DNA of 64,000 nt from Rana temporaria (GCF_905171775.1 NC_053494.1:162534101-162598100); one strand, 5' to 3'. Positions 1 through 12,110 are shown, counted from the first letter of the stretch. The notes: generated by a model from the letters alone, not told the origin. Made by a program: numbers and translations.

Positions 1-404
1 CTAAAAATAGCCACTGATTACTGTGTAAATGTCACTGGCAGGGAAGAGGTTAAACACTAGGGGGCAATCAAGGGGTAAATGTGTTCTCTCGGTGTGTTCT
101 AACTGTTGGAGGGATGGGCAACCTAGGACATGAGAGAGATCACTGCTCCCGAAGACAGGGAGCAGTAGATCCCTGTCATGTCACTAGATAGATCATGTAA
201 ATTTCTTGTTTACATAGGCATCTCCCTGTTCTGACTCCTCCTTGTCAAGATCGCGGGCCACCTGCAGACATCGAGTCCGTGGGACTCGAGGGCGCGCTTC
301 TGCGGTGCGTGGCGTGCATGCGCTAGCCCGGGATTACCAAGGGACGTATGGGTATGCCCTTTTGTACACCCATACCATTCTGCGTGCGGTTGGGAAGCAG
401 TTAA
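1..404. repeat. Interspersed repeat ending in TTAA
   Basis: Non-coding repeat whose right end (gggaagcagttaa) resembles the end of the repeat at 42.7-43.5 kb (gggaagtggttaa). It holds a GC-rich central part with CpG dinucleotides and stops at a TTAA, as piggyBac-type non-autonomous elements do. The left end lies outside the window. Family assignment is inference. Confidence 0.4.
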
Positions 405-1146
405 AGAGGACAGTCCGCTGATTTAAAAAAATACCAGGGTTATGGCAGCTAGCTGCTGCTATAACAACGGTATTTAATGTCAAAATAGCGACGTATAACA
501 ATGGCAGCTGGGAACAAAACCAGTTTTGCTGCAATATTCACTTTCAATCCCAAGATATCATATTACTTTTTTATGCTGCTAGAGGTCTCTGCTTGATGGC
601 CAATTATTGTTCAACCCACTTCCTCTGTGTCCAGGTCACTCTGCTTTCTCCTCCTATCAGCATTTCTTTTAAGTACATGAATTGTTTGGTTTCTTGTACT
701 GCTTGTTCCCCCCACAAACAAGCCCTGCTGTACAAGGACAAGAGGCTGATTCCAGGTCTAATTAAATTACTTGCACTGCTTGTATTTAAAATTATTTTAA
801 TGGTGTATTTATGATTACAGAACTGCACTGATTAATATCATCTACATCTGCACGGAGTTCAGCTATAGACACTATTTTTGGTTCAACCTGACTAACTATG
901 TAAAAATGTAACTATATGGATTGCAGTTGCCCATCTTTTTTCATAGACCAGGAGTATTCTTTGTAATATTTCACATATGTACGCATTTTAAAAAGTCTAG
1001 TATGTAGTTACTTAATATATTTATATAAAGGGGGCATATTTATTTATAAAATTATATAGGGGCACCTTTTTTTGAATATTTTGGTCCCCTGGAGGTCTCT
1101 AGCGCCAATACTTCTAAATCAATGACCGAACCATAAAATAAATCAA
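405..1146. other. Stretch without gene or clear repeat
   Basis: AT-rich sequence in which I see no gene, no long tandem repeat and no terminal inverted repeats. The short open frames here have no recognisable protein similarity. It ends at the left junction of the 4.2-kb tandem duplication. Confidence 0.5.
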
Positions 1147-1221
1147 AATCAGAGTAATGCCAGCATTCCAAACTTCTATACTTGTATTCGGGTTAGAAAG
1201 CTCAGAATTCAGAAAGACTAA

Positions 1222-1642
1222 AGCCTCGCACACACGATCAGTCCATCCGATGAAAACGGTCTGAAGGACAGTTGTCATAGGTTAACCGATAAAGCTGACT
1301 GATGGTCCGTCGCGCCTACACACCATCGGTTAAAAAAACGATCGTGTCAGAATGCGGTGACGTAAAACACAACGACGTGCTGAAAAAAACGACGTTCAAT
1401 GCTTCCAAGCATGCGTCGACTTGATTCTGAGCATGCGTGGATTTTTAACCAATGGTTTTGCATACTAACGATCGGTTTTGACCTATCGGTTAGCAATCCA
1501 TCGGTTAAATTTTAAAGCAAGTTTGCTTTTTTTTAACCGAAGGTTAAATAACCTATGGCACCCACACACGATCGGTTTGGACCGATGAAAACAGTCCATC
1601 AGACCGTTCTCATCGGTTTAACCGATCGTGTGTACCCGGCCT
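1222..1642. mobile_element. Palindromic MITE, TWA-type (PIF/Harbinger-like), copy 1
   Basis: The ends are inverted repeats: agcctcgcacacacgat at left, and cgtgtgtacccggcct at right. Both halves carry many copies of a 'cgatcggtt/aaccgat' word, so the whole folds on itself. Flanks are TAA at left and CAA at right, compatible with a decayed 3-bp TWA duplication. The interior shares 'gcatgcgtcga' motifs with the element at 3773. No coding capacity. Superfamily assignment is inference from the target-site length. Confidence 0.65.
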
Positions 1643-1653
1643 CAAAGCTAAAG

Positions 1654-2164
1654 TTAAAGGGGTTGTAAAGGTACAATTTGTTTTCCCTAAATGGCTTCCT
1701 TTACCTTAGTGCAGTCTTCCTTCCCTTACCTCATCCTTTCATTTTGCTTTTAAATGTCCTTATTTCTTCTGAGAAATCCTCACTTCCTGTTCTTCTGTCT
1801 GTAACTACACACAGTAATGCAAGGCTTTCTCCCTGGTGTGGAGTGTCGTGCTCGCCCCCTCCCTTGGACTACAGGAGAGTTAGGATGCCCACTAACACAC
1901 AGCTCCTTTCTCTATCTGCATCGTAGAGAGCGTCCTATCTCTCCAGTAGTCCAAGGAAGGGGGCGAGCACAACACTCCACACCAGGGAGAAAGCCTTGCA
2001 TTACTGTGTGTAGTTACAGACAGAATAACAGGAAGTGAGGATTTCTCAGAAGAAATAAAGACATTTAAAAGCAAAATTGAAGGATGAGGTAAGTGAAGGA
2101 GGACTGCACTAAGGTAAAGGAAGCTATTTAGGGGGAAAAAATTGTACCTTTACAACCCCTTTAA
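1654..2164. mobile_element. TTAA-flanked foldback element, copy 1
   Basis: Begins TTAAaggggttgtaaaggta and ends with the inverse, tacctttacaaccccTTTAA. The two halves are inverted copies over almost the full length, giving a hairpin with a small centre near 1920. TTAA ends with perfect terminal repeats fit a piggyBac-type non-autonomous element. The inverted similarity extends past the TTAA (gaattcagaaagact at left, agtctttctgaattc at right), so the mobile unit may be larger. Open frames here are products of the palindrome. Confidence 0.75.
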
Positions 2165-2499
2165 CTTTAGCTTTAAGTCTTTCTGAATTCTGGATTCTGA
2201 ATTTATTTACATTTCTTTAAATTAAGGCAGTCAGACAAAAAGCATTTTCTGAAAAGGTCAGCAATGGGATCTCAGTGACTGCTTTGGCTCTCCCAGTGGG
2301 ACCCATCCACAGGAGATAATGTGGATAATTTACGATTTATTAAGGAATTGGGCATGTTCATTTTGAAAAGTTAATTTTCACTTTGTAAGTGAATGTGGTG
2401 ATATACTAACAATTTACACATTTTTTTCTCCTGTGTTCATCACAATGTAGCATTGAAAGGGGAATAAAGCTCACCTAAAGCAAAATGTGTATGTTCACT

Positions 2500-3035
2500 A
2501 GACATGTGCATTCGTTTTCGTCCGAATGCATTTTCGTCCGAATTTCAGGTATTTTCGTTATCGTTTTAACAAACGATATCGAAAGCACAGAAAACGAAAA
2601 CCGAAAAATCCGACATAAACAAATGCTTTATTTTCATTTTCGTTGCGGTCGAATGTGCCTAACCTTAACTCTATTAGTCCAATATTATTCTACATAAAGA
2701 GAAAAGATTCGACATAGAGGGAAAAGATTCGACATAGAGAGAAAAGATTCGCCATAGAGAGAAAAGATTTGACATAGAGAGACATGAAGAGTCAACATTT
2801 TTTTTTTTTTTTTAAAAGGTTCTGTCAAATTTTTTGTTTTTATTTTTTCTTCTTCTTTTTAGAACATTCGACAGACACCATAAGCCTTCAATGACAGATT
2901 CAACCTTAATTTGGATTTTCGGACGAATGCATTTTTTTACCGAAAAGCAAAATAAATAAAAAACGAATTTCGGGAGTAACTAAATAAATTAATTTTTCGG
3001 ACGAAAACGAAATTACGAAACAAAATATTTCAGTG
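2500..3035. mobile_element. hAT-like non-autonomous element with 8-bp target duplication, copy 1
   Basis: Flanked by the direct repeat TGTTCACT (2492-2499 and 3036-3043), the 8-bp duplication typical of hAT elements. The subterminal parts are inverted copies rich in 'tcgtccgaa' words (for example ttcgttttcgtccgaatgca versus the inverse near 3000). A 20-bp unit (gacatagagagaaaagattc and variants) is repeated about four times at 2690-2785. No transposase. The very ends match each other poorly, so the exact borders are less sure than the target duplication. Confidence 0.6.
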
Positions 3036-3329
3036 TGTTCACTTCAAGGTTTACCAACCCGCCATGTTGAATAAATGTCATATAATGGGATATAATTTTG
3101 ACCAACAGAGTTTGCTGATAATATTTTGTGAGCAAATATATGGGGGTGCACAAATTATGTAAAGAACAATGACAGGAAAATGCATTTTTGATATTATTTT
3201 TTACTATTTATTCACAATAAAAAACAAGTAAAAAATATGGGTATTCACATGTGGCACCACATTAAAGCGCTATTTGGTACAGTAGACTACAAGACCTAAA
3301 AAGGTGTCATGGGGGGAATCTATAAAAAC

Positions 3330-3480
3330 TGAAGGAAACAGAATCTAGAGCAGCTGTCTATGGTAACCAATCAGCTTCTATTCTCAGCTTGTAAAGTTAA
3401 GCTTTGAAAATAAAATGTAGAATTTGATTGGTTGCTATGCACAGCTGCTGAAGTTTCAATGAAGTCCTCTTAATGTGTAA
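3330..3480. repeat. Imperfect palindromic repeat
   Basis: The words 'gcagctgtctatggtaaccaatc' and 'gattggttgctatgcacagctgc' form inverted arms around a short centre. This resembles the palindromic repeats at 51.34-51.55 kb and 58.31-58.47 kb. It is repeated at about 7549-7699 in the second 4.2-kb copy. Non-coding. Confidence 0.5.
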
Positions 3481-3772
3481 ATGTGAATCATGGCCAAAAA
3501 AAAAAACTCCCCGGACTCAAGGGAATATAGGGAGAAAAAAAAAAGCCTAAGGAGTCAAGAGGTTTAACAATTTGCTGCTTATTGCTTGCACATTATTGGA
3601 TAATAAAAAAAATCAACACATCTTCCACTTATTCACTAAGCTAAACAAAAATTATTTTTAAAAGAGAAAATCCGCTTTGCAAAGAGATCATGTTTTACTT
3701 TCTAAATACTTATTAAAACCCCAAAGGCATAGCTCAAATACTGGATGAAACATTCAGATAGCCCAACAGTGA

Positions 3773-4151
3773 TGCCCCGTACACACGAGCGGAATTCCCG
3801 TCGGAAAAAAATTGGATGGTTTTTCCGACGGAATTCCGCTCAAGCCTGCCTTGCATACACACGGCCACGCAAAAGTATGGTGAACTTTTGACTGCCAAGA
3901 ACACATTGACGTAAAAGACTACGACGAGCCGAGAAAATTAAGTTCTATGCTTCTGAGCATGCGTCGATTTGTTTCCGAGCATGCGTCAGGAATTTTTTCC
4001 TAACGGGAAAATACAGAACCTGCTCTCTGTCTTTTTCCAGCAGTTTTTCCATTGGAAAAAGTCTGATGAAGCATACACACGGTCAGGATTCCCAACCAAA
4101 AGCTCTCATCAGACTTTTTCCAACGGGAAAACCGATCCTGTGTACGGGGCT
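3773..4151. mobile_element. Palindromic MITE with TGA target duplication, copy 1
   Basis: Ends are tgccccgtacacacgag at left and the inverse cctgtgtacggggct at right, flanked by TGA on both sides (3770-3772, 4152-4154). The halves share inverted 'gtcggaaaaa' and 'ttccaacgggaaaa' stretches, and the middle has two 'gagcatgcgtc' words. The ends match those of 1222 and 17376, so all belong to one group of 3-bp-target MITEs. Confidence 0.7.
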
Positions 4152-4155
4152 TGAG

Positions 4156-5366
4156 TCTTTGGCTCACCACACACCTTTTCATTCCCCATTGAACCCTGAC
4201 AATACTTACCAAATTGCCCTCTTTCAGGGTCATATGATCTCAGCCTTTAAAAAAGACAATATCTGCATTGGATTCTCTGGGAAATATATATTAATGGAGT
4301 AAAAACTATTAGGTATTACTGGATATCTTTGGCTTTCTTCTATACAGATAAAATATTACTTATGTTTCCTAAAACTAGTAACAATTTTTTAAAGGGAATG
4401 TGTATATTTATTATGTTTGGAGTAGCTAAATACACCTAAATAAACACGATAAGTTGTTCTGCAAAATAACTACAAGAAATACAAAATATATGTGACATAT
4501 AAATGATAAAGATTAGTGATATATGAATCATAAAACAAGGGCAATCAAAGAAGAACTGAAGATCTTCCTTCTAAGTCAAAAAAATGATGTGACAAAGTAG
4601 ACTGATATACCCTGATGGTAAATATATATCACTTATAACCAGAATAAGTTCCCTTCCCATTGTTCGTGTCACTGTTAATGTTGAATATGGGTTGAATATG
4701 GGTTCCCCGCTAATAGTTCCGGAACACAGTTCTAAGAAACTAACCTTCAATGAGATGATCCATGTTGACTTAAAGTCAATAAACACCAAAGAAGAAGTGA
4801 GGCGATGAGATAGAAAAAGATCCTCCACCTTTAACATCAAAGCCGCTAATCAGCTATATTGATCTCTTTTTTGGGAGATCGCTTCCGCTTGTGGCTATTG
4901 CCCCAGCCCTGGGTCTCTGTGGTAAACAGCAAGCACGCCTGAATCCCCTGTGCCAGAAATACTCAATATGGTCCGTGGTCAGTTATTCCCCATGTAGGTG
5001 AAAGAGACTACCATAGTGTAATACTGCATAAAATTTATTAGATAAAACCAAAGATGTGCACTTGCAATTAGCTAGGAATAAAAAACTGTGTCATATGTAT
5101 TCGAGCCGACCGTCTCTCTGTATCCGCCAATTCCTTCCGGGACTCTGCGTTGTTTGTGATGACGTCAGCACGCCGCTCCTCCCTACGCAGTTTAGTCACA
5201 GATGACGTTGTCCAGGGGCACCTGGCAGCAAATACACCTGTCACAGGGATAAATCTTAAGGCATGGAAAATAATTGTACATTTGTGTAGAACACATCCTA
5301 AAGTGGTTCTAAAGCCTAAATATCTTTTAATGCATTTTTGCATTAAGGTAGAAAAAAATATTTAGG
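4156..5366. other. Non-coding part of the tandem copy
   Basis: No gene seen. The last 300 bases include a moderately GC-rich repeat with 'gatgacgtcagcacgccg' and a stretch near 5290-5366 (aaagtggttctaaagcc) that begins a common dispersed repeat. That repeat continues past the second copy at 9586. The same sequence lies at 8375-9585. Confidence 0.5.
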
Positions 5367-5441
5367 AATCAGAGTAATGCCAGCATTCCAAACTTCTATA
5401 CTTGTATTCGGGTTAGAAAGCTCAGAATTCAGAAAGACTAA

Positions 5442-5862
5442 AGCCTCGCACACACGATCAGTCCATCCGATGAAAACGGTCTGAAGGACAGTTGTCATAG
5501 GTTAACCGATAAAGCTGACTGATGGTCCGTCGCGCCTACACACCATCGGTTAAAAAAACGATCGTGTCAGAATGCGGTGACGTAAAACACAACGACGTGC
5601 TGAAAAAAACGACGTTCAATGCTTCCAAGCATGCGTCGACTTGATTCTGAGCATGCGTGGATTTTTAACCAATGGTTTTGCATACTAACGATCGGTTTTG
5701 ACCTATCGGTTAGCAATCCATCGGTTAAATTTTAAAGCAAGTTTGCTTTTTTTTAACCGAAGGTTAAATAACCTATGGCACCCACACACGATCGGTTTGG
5801 ACCGATGAAAACAGTCCATCAGACCGTTCTCATCGGTTTAACCGATCGTGTGTACCCGGCCT
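5442..5862. mobile_element. Palindromic MITE, TWA-type (PIF/Harbinger-like), copy 2
   Basis: Same element as 1222-1642, carried along by the tandem duplication and not an independent insertion. Confidence 0.65.
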
Positions 5863-5873
5863 CAAAGCTAAAG

Positions 5874-6384
5874 TTAAAGGGGTTGTAAAGGTACAATTTG
5901 TTTTCCCTAAATGGCTTCCTTTACCTTAGTGCAGTCTTCCTTCCCTTACCTCATCCTTTCATTTTGCTTTTAAATGTCCTTATTTCTTCTGAGAAATCCT
6001 CACTTCCTGTTCTTCTGTCTGTAACTACACACAGTAATGCAAGGCTTTCTCCCTGGTGTGGAGTGTCGTGCTCGCCCCCTCCCTTGGACTACAGGAGAGT
6101 TAGGATGCCCACTAACACACAGCTCCTTTCTCTATCTGCATCGTAGAGAGCGTCCTATCTCTCCAGTAGTCCAAGGAAGGGGGCGAGCACAACACTCCAC
6201 ACCAGGGAGAAAGCCTTGCATTACTGTGTGTAGTTACAGACAGAATAACAGGAAGTGAGGATTTCTCAGAAGAAATAAAGACATTTAAAAGCAAAATTGA
6301 AGGATGAGGTAAGTGAAGGAGGACTGCACTAAGGTAAAGGAAGCTATTTAGGGGGAAAAAATTGTACCTTTACAACCCCTTTAA
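5874..6384. mobile_element. TTAA-flanked foldback element, copy 2
   Basis: Same element as 1654-2164, duplicated with the 4.2-kb segment. A third, independent copy lies at 36703-37140. Confidence 0.75.
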
Positions 6385-6719
6385 CTTTAGCTTTAAGTCT
6401 TTCTGAATTCTGGATTCTGAATTTATTTACATTTCTTTAAATTAAGGCAGTCAGACAAAAAGCATTTTCTGAAAAGGTCAGCAATGGGATCTCAGTGACT
6501 GCTTTGGCTCTCCCAGTGGGACCCATCCACAGGAGATAATGTGGATAATTTACGATTTATTAAGGAATTGGGCATGTTCATTTTGAAAAGTTAATTTTCA
6601 CTTTGTAAGTGAATGTGGTGATATACTAACAATTTACACATTTTTTTCTCCTGTGTTCATCACAATGTAGCATTGAAAGGGGAATAAAGCTCACCTAAAG
6701 CAAAATGTGTATGTTCACT

Positions 6720-7254
6720 AGACATGTGCATTCGTTTTCGTCCGAATGCATTTTCGTCCGAATTTCAGGTATTTTCGTTATCGTTTTAACAAACGATATC
6801 GAAAGCACAGAAAACGAAAACCGAAAAATCCGACATAAACAAATGCTTTATTTTCATTTTCGTTGCGGTCGAATGTGCCTAACCTTAACTCTATTAGTCC
6901 AATATTATTCTACATAAAGAGAAAAGATTCGACATAGAGGGAAAAGATTCGACATAGAGAGAAAAGATTCGCCATAGAGAGAAAAGATTTGACATAGAGA
7001 GACATGAAGAGTCAACATTTTTTTTTTTTTTTAAAAGGTTCTGTCAAATTTTTTGTTTTTATTTTTTCTTCTTCTTTTTAGAACATTCGACAGACACCAT
7101 AAGCCTTCAATGACAGATTCAACCTTAATTTGGATTTTCGGACGAATGCATTTTTTTACCGAAAAGCAAAATAAATAAAAAACGAATTTCGGGAGTAACT
7201 AAATAAATTAATTTTTCGGACGAAAACGAAATTACGAAACAAAATATTTCAGTG
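6720..7254. mobile_element. hAT-like non-autonomous element, copy 2
   Basis: Same element as 2500-3035, one T shorter; the homopolymer difference between the two 4.2-kb copies lies inside it. Confidence 0.6.
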
Positions 7255-7991
7255 TGTTCACTTCAAGGTTTACCAACCCGCCATGTTGAATAAATGTCAT
7301 ATAATGGGATATAATTTTGACCAACAGAGTTTGCTGATAATATTTTGTGAGCAAATATATGGGGGTGCACAAATTATGTAAAGAACAATGACAGGAAAAT
7401 GCATTTTTGATATTATTTTTTACTATTTATTCACAATAAAAAACAAGTAAAAAATATGGGTATTCACATGTGGCACCACATTAAAGCGCTATTTGGTACA
7501 GTAGACTACAAGACCTAAAAAGGTGTCATGGGGGGAATCTATAAAAACTGAAGGAAACAGAATCTAGAGCAGCTGTCTATGGTAACCAATCAGCTTCTAT
7601 TCTCAGCTTGTAAAGTTAAGCTTTGAAAATAAAATGTAGAATTTGATTGGTTGCTATGCACAGCTGCTGAAGTTTCAATGAAGTCCTCTTAATGTGTAAA
7701 TGTGAATCATGGCCAAAAAAAAAAACTCCCCGGACTCAAGGGAATATAGGGAGAAAAAAAAAAGCCTAAGGAGTCAAGAGGTTTAACAATTTGCTGCTTA
7801 TTGCTTGCACATTATTGGATAATAAAAAAAATCAACACATCTTCCACTTATTCACTAAGCTAAACAAAAATTATTTTTAAAAGAGAAAATCCGCTTTGCA
7901 AAGAGATCATGTTTTACTTTCTAAATACTTATTAAAACCCCAAAGGCATAGCTCAAATACTGGATGAAACATTCAGATAGCCCAACAGTGA

Positions 7992-8370
7992 TGCCCCGTA
8001 CACACGAGCGGAATTCCCGTCGGAAAAAAATTGGATGGTTTTTCCGACGGAATTCCGCTCAAGCCTGCCTTGCATACACACGGCCACGCAAAAGTATGGT
8101 GAACTTTTGACTGCCAAGAACACATTGACGTAAAAGACTACGACGAGCCGAGAAAATTAAGTTCTATGCTTCTGAGCATGCGTCGATTTGTTTCCGAGCA
8201 TGCGTCAGGAATTTTTTCCTAACGGGAAAATACAGAACCTGCTCTCTGTCTTTTTCCAGCAGTTTTTCCATTGGAAAAAGTCTGATGAAGCATACACACG
8301 GTCAGGATTCCCAACCAAAAGCTCTCATCAGACTTTTTCCAACGGGAAAACCGATCCTGTGTACGGGGCT
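7992..8370. mobile_element. Palindromic MITE with TGA target duplication, copy 2
   Basis: Same element as 3773-4151, duplicated with the 4.2-kb segment. Confidence 0.7.
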
Positions 8371-9585
8371 TGAGTCTTTGGCTCACCACACACCTTTTCA
8401 TTCCCCATTGAACCCTGACAATACTTACCAAATTGCCCTCTTTCAGGGTCATATGATCTCAGCCTTTAAAAAAGACAATATCTGCATTGGATTCTCTGGG
8501 AAATATATATTAATGGAGTAAAAACTATTAGGTATTACTGGATATCTTTGGCTTTCTTCTATACAGATAAAATATTACTTATGTTTCCTAAAACTAGTAA
8601 CAATTTTTTAAAGGGAATGTGTATATTTATTATGTTTGGAGTAGCTAAATACACCTAAATAAACACGATAAGTTGTTCTGCAAAATAACTACAAGAAATA
8701 CAAAATATATGTGACATATAAATGATAAAGATTAGTGATATATGAATCATAAAACAAGGGCAATCAAAGAAGAACTGAAGATCTTCCTTCTAAGTCAAAA
8801 AAATGATGTGACAAAGTAGACTGATATACCCTGATGGTAAATATATATCACTTATAACCAGAATAAGTTCCCTTCCCATTGTTCGTGTCACTGTTAATGT
8901 TGAATATGGGTTGAATATGGGTTCCCCGCTAATAGTTCCGGAACACAGTTCTAAGAAACTAACCTTCAATGAGATGATCCATGTTGACTTAAAGTCAATA
9001 AACACCAAAGAAGAAGTGAGGCGATGAGATAGAAAAAGATCCTCCACCTTTAACATCAAAGCCGCTAATCAGCTATATTGATCTCTTTTTTGGGAGATCG
9101 CTTCCGCTTGTGGCTATTGCCCCAGCCCTGGGTCTCTGTGGTAAACAGCAAGCACGCCTGAATCCCCTGTGCCAGAAATACTCAATATGGTCCGTGGTCA
9201 GTTATTCCCCATGTAGGTGAAAGAGACTACCATAGTGTAATACTGCATAAAATTTATTAGATAAAACCAAAGATGTGCACTTGCAATTAGCTAGGAATAA
9301 AAAACTGTGTCATATGTATTCGAGCCGACCGTCTCTCTGTATCCGCCAATTCCTTCCGGGACTCTGCGTTGTTTGTGATGACGTCAGCACGCCGCTCCTC
9401 CCTACGCAGTTTAGTCACAGATGACGTTGTCCAGGGGCACCTGGCAGCAAATACACCTGTCACAGGGATAAATCTTAAGGCATGGAAAATAATTGTACAT
9501 TTGTGTAGAACACATCCTAAAGTGGTTCTAAAGCCTAAATATCTTTTAATGCATTTTTGCATTAAGGTAGAAAAAAATATTTAGG

Positions 9586-10340
9586 CATCAGTATCACCCC
9601 ATTACCCCCTGCTTTTACTTACCTGAGCCCTCATTCAATCCAGCACTATGCATGTTAGGCAGCTCTTCTCTCCCCTGACTTGTTGGTCTTACATCATTTG
9701 TTGAGGCAGCAGGAGCCATTGTCTCGCTCTGCTGTCAATCAAAGCCTGTTACGTGGGAATTAAGCACACAAGATGATCAGGACAGCCGCACTCCAATCCA
9801 ACGTGTCTTTAATGTAAAAAAACTGTGAACAGGCACTGCAAGTCACAGCAACAGAACCTAGGACATCTGACGCGTTTTACACTAACTATAGTGTTTACTC
9901 ATAGCTGAGTAAACACTAAAGTTAATGTGAAACACGTCAGCTGTCCTAGGTTCCATTGCGCATTCAATTGTGCATTGTGCATTGCTAGCACCCTCAGTTC
10001 CTGAGAAGAAGATTTTCACCCAACAAGACCTGCCTGGAGCGGCAAGCTCTGCCTGTTATGTGGGAGTGGGAGGTGGGGCCAAATCCCACTGTCTGAGTCT
10101 ATAGGCTCAGACAGAGAAGCTTATAAGCGAGCCCACATGAGTGCCCCCATAAAAAGTGGCTTTCTATGGGGACACTAACTGGAGGGTAGGAGCCAGAACC
10201 ACCAGTGGGGGGGAACCGAGGAGAGGATTTCAAGGCACCTGTGTGCAATTTCATTGTACAGAGCAGGTAAGTATAAACCTGTTTATTATAAAAATAAAAA
10301 TAAATCTACAAAAACTTTAAATACTGCAACTGAACTACAT
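9586..10340. repeat. Dispersed repeats including a Penelope-like tail
   Basis: Continuation of the repeat entered at about 9510. At 9785-9960 it is interrupted by a segment starting 'ggacagccgcactccaa' and containing 'tgacgcgttttacac'. This matches segments at 12.26 kb and 40.99 kb that I regard as tails of Penelope-like retroelements (inference). The end near 10250 (cattgtacagagcaggtaagtat) recurs at 10500. No coding sequence. Confidence 0.5.
9868..9905 (-). other. Hammerhead-ribozyme-like motif, degenerate
   Basis: On the minus strand it reads ctatgagtaa, then a hairpin (acacta / tagtgt), then aaaacgcgtca. Known Penelope-like elements carry hammerhead motifs of the form CUGANGA, stem II, GAAAC, short stem III, with GUC as the cleavage triplet. 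Here the first box is TGAGTA instead of TGANGA, and GAAAC has become AAAAC, so catalysis is unlikely. Confidence 0.4.
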
Positions 10341-10535
10341 AAGAAACACAGAAGTTTGAGGAAGTCTTATTAATGTGGTTCTAAAGTCAAGGCATGCCCA
10401 TACGCATGGCCCATAGCAGTTGGCTTGCTATGGGAGTACTGGAAGAAGAGTAGTAGTGAGAGTGCTGGCAGAAGAGGAGATAAGAGACTGCTCTGTGCAA
10501 TACCATTGCACAGAGCAGGTAAGTATACCTTCTTT
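10341..10535. repeat. Dispersed repeat fragment
   Basis: Begins 'aatgtggttctaaagtcaagg' and ends 'cacagagcaggtaagtatacc', words that also occur in the repeat at 9.5-10.3 kb. An open frame on each strand runs through it and into neighbouring sequence; neither resembles a protein. Confidence 0.45.
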
Positions 10536-10735
10536 TTTATTCTAAGGGAAAAAAAATTAGGACCAAATTTGGTGCTTTGCAATTTTGGTCAACAAATATT
10601 GGATTGTTCACATTCTTGGACCGATCTGTCAGTTGTGTGTCAGCTGTATACAATTTTTTCTTCACGAGATTCAAAACACTTAATGGCTTATATTAATATA
10701 TACTGTATTAGCAGAATCAAGAGTAAATATAGATA

Positions 10736-11470
10736 ACAGCAATGTCAATATTAAATATGGTACAATAGTTATCTATGATTACATTCATGGATGTGTCAGA
10801 CTTGGCGAGGTGACAGAATTAAGAAAGAGCAGGTGTAGAAAAGGTGTGAATGTCCTTTCCAATTACAGCTCTAAAAGCAAGATCAATTCTACAGTGTAAA
10901 ACTAGACAATTTGCACATAAATGATACCATTTAATGGACAGCCAGCTTTACAGACATAGTAAGCCCTTGGGACACCAACGCCAACCCCAAAACAAAGCCC
11001 ACAAATGGTAAACCATGTGTTAGAACTGTAGAAATTAATGAAACAAACAGCTTGATTAAGTAGCTGACATAGTGCCATCAAGTGTCAGAGTGGCCATTAA
11101 GCCTGCCACAGGATGCTCTTGTGGGCTTTGACCCGAAATGGACCCTTCATCATGGTTCACCCATGTGATGCACAGAGCAGCTTTGCTTTAAACTCAAGTG
11201 AGAACTGCTTTCATTAAGTCAGCATGAGTGCTTGATATGCTGGTAAGTTCTGCAAGCTTAATTTTGACAATGGTGCCTCCTAGGTGTGAAAATAAGCATT
11301 AAAAGTAAAAAAGCTACTAATGTTTTGGGAATGTTTTATTTTAACTTTTTCCATATATGTTTATATGTTTTAAATGTGCAATACAAACTACAGCTTTAAT
11401 TTATTTGTTTAAGTTATACCAAAATGCACCAATAGTCCTAATGATAAAGTACCAGGGTTACAATATAATT
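10736..11470. other. Stretch without gene
   Basis: AT-rich sequence with no recognisable gene, terminal repeats or tandem array. Confidence 0.5.
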
Positions 11471-12110
11471 CGACTTAAGGCGGTAGTAAAATCTCTTAAA
11501 AAAAAAAAGACTGCCCTTGCAAGTGAATGCCATATTGTGCTAGTAAGCACTGCATACTAGCACATTATAGCAGATTTACCTGTCAAACGCAGCTCTCCAG
11601 TGCTGTGCTGTCACCACTCCCAGTGCTTCCATCTTTACTTGGTCTTCCTTTTAGGTTTGCATGCTGTGACCATTTGAATGGCTGAGCCACGGTAATATCA
11701 CTCCAGCTATTGCTGAAGTGAATAACTCCTAAATAGTGCACATTTAGGAGACAATCATTGTACCTACTGATAAGTCTTATTATAAGCTTACCTGTTGGTA
11801 CAAGTTCAGATATAGAGTTTTCACCTGCTTTAAAGGCTGGCATTTAAAGCAGAGTTCCACCCAAAAATGGAACTTCCACTTTTCGGAAGCCTCGCCCCCT
11901 CCGGTGTCACATTTGGCACCTTTCAGGGGGGAAGGGGGAGCAGATACCTGTCTAATACAGGTATTTGCACCCACTTCCGGGCATAGATAGCCACATTTTC
12001 TGCAGCTATCTATGCCACGTCCGGTGCCTCCTCCATTCCCCCCGCTGTGTTCTGGGAGACACACGGGTCCCAGAAGACAGCAGGGACCATTCGAATAGCA
12101 CAGCGAGACT
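11471..12110. repeat. Two adjoining dispersed repeats
   Basis: The first (11471-11845) opens with 'ggcggtagtaaaatctc', the inverse of the end 'tttactaccacttta' at 32.28 kb. The second starts at the TTAA near 11846 (aagcagagttccaccc) and matches the element at 31514-31926 over its left part, including 'cctccggtgtcacattt' and 'gcagatacctgtct'. Both look like non-autonomous DNA elements; no protein. Confidence 0.55.

Larger units (their letters stand above)
1147..5366. repeat. 4.2-kb direct tandem duplication, copy 1
   Basis: This 4220-base segment is followed immediately by a second copy at 5367-9585. The copies read the same throughout by eye; the one difference found is a poly-T run (16 T near 2808-2823, 15 T in copy 2). 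The word 'atcag' occurs at the start of each copy and again just after copy 2, a short microhomology at the breakpoints. It contains no gene, only four older mobile-element insertions and plain sequence. Confidence 0.95.
5367..9585. repeat. 4.2-kb direct tandem duplication, copy 2
   Basis: Second copy of 1147-5366, one T shorter. The repeat element running through its right end continues naturally into 9586 onward, whereas the same element is cut at the junction at 5366/5367. So the single-copy ancestor probably ran from 1147 through copy content into 9586. Near-identity means either a very recent duplication or a false duplication made during genome assembly. Confidence 0.95.

Noticed and set aside
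1678..2074. Identical small frames at 1678, 5898 and a similar one at 36795 that might suggest a conserved small protein
   Set aside because: They are the same TTAA foldback element; the first two copies are identical only because of the tandem duplication, and the third differs in length and frame.
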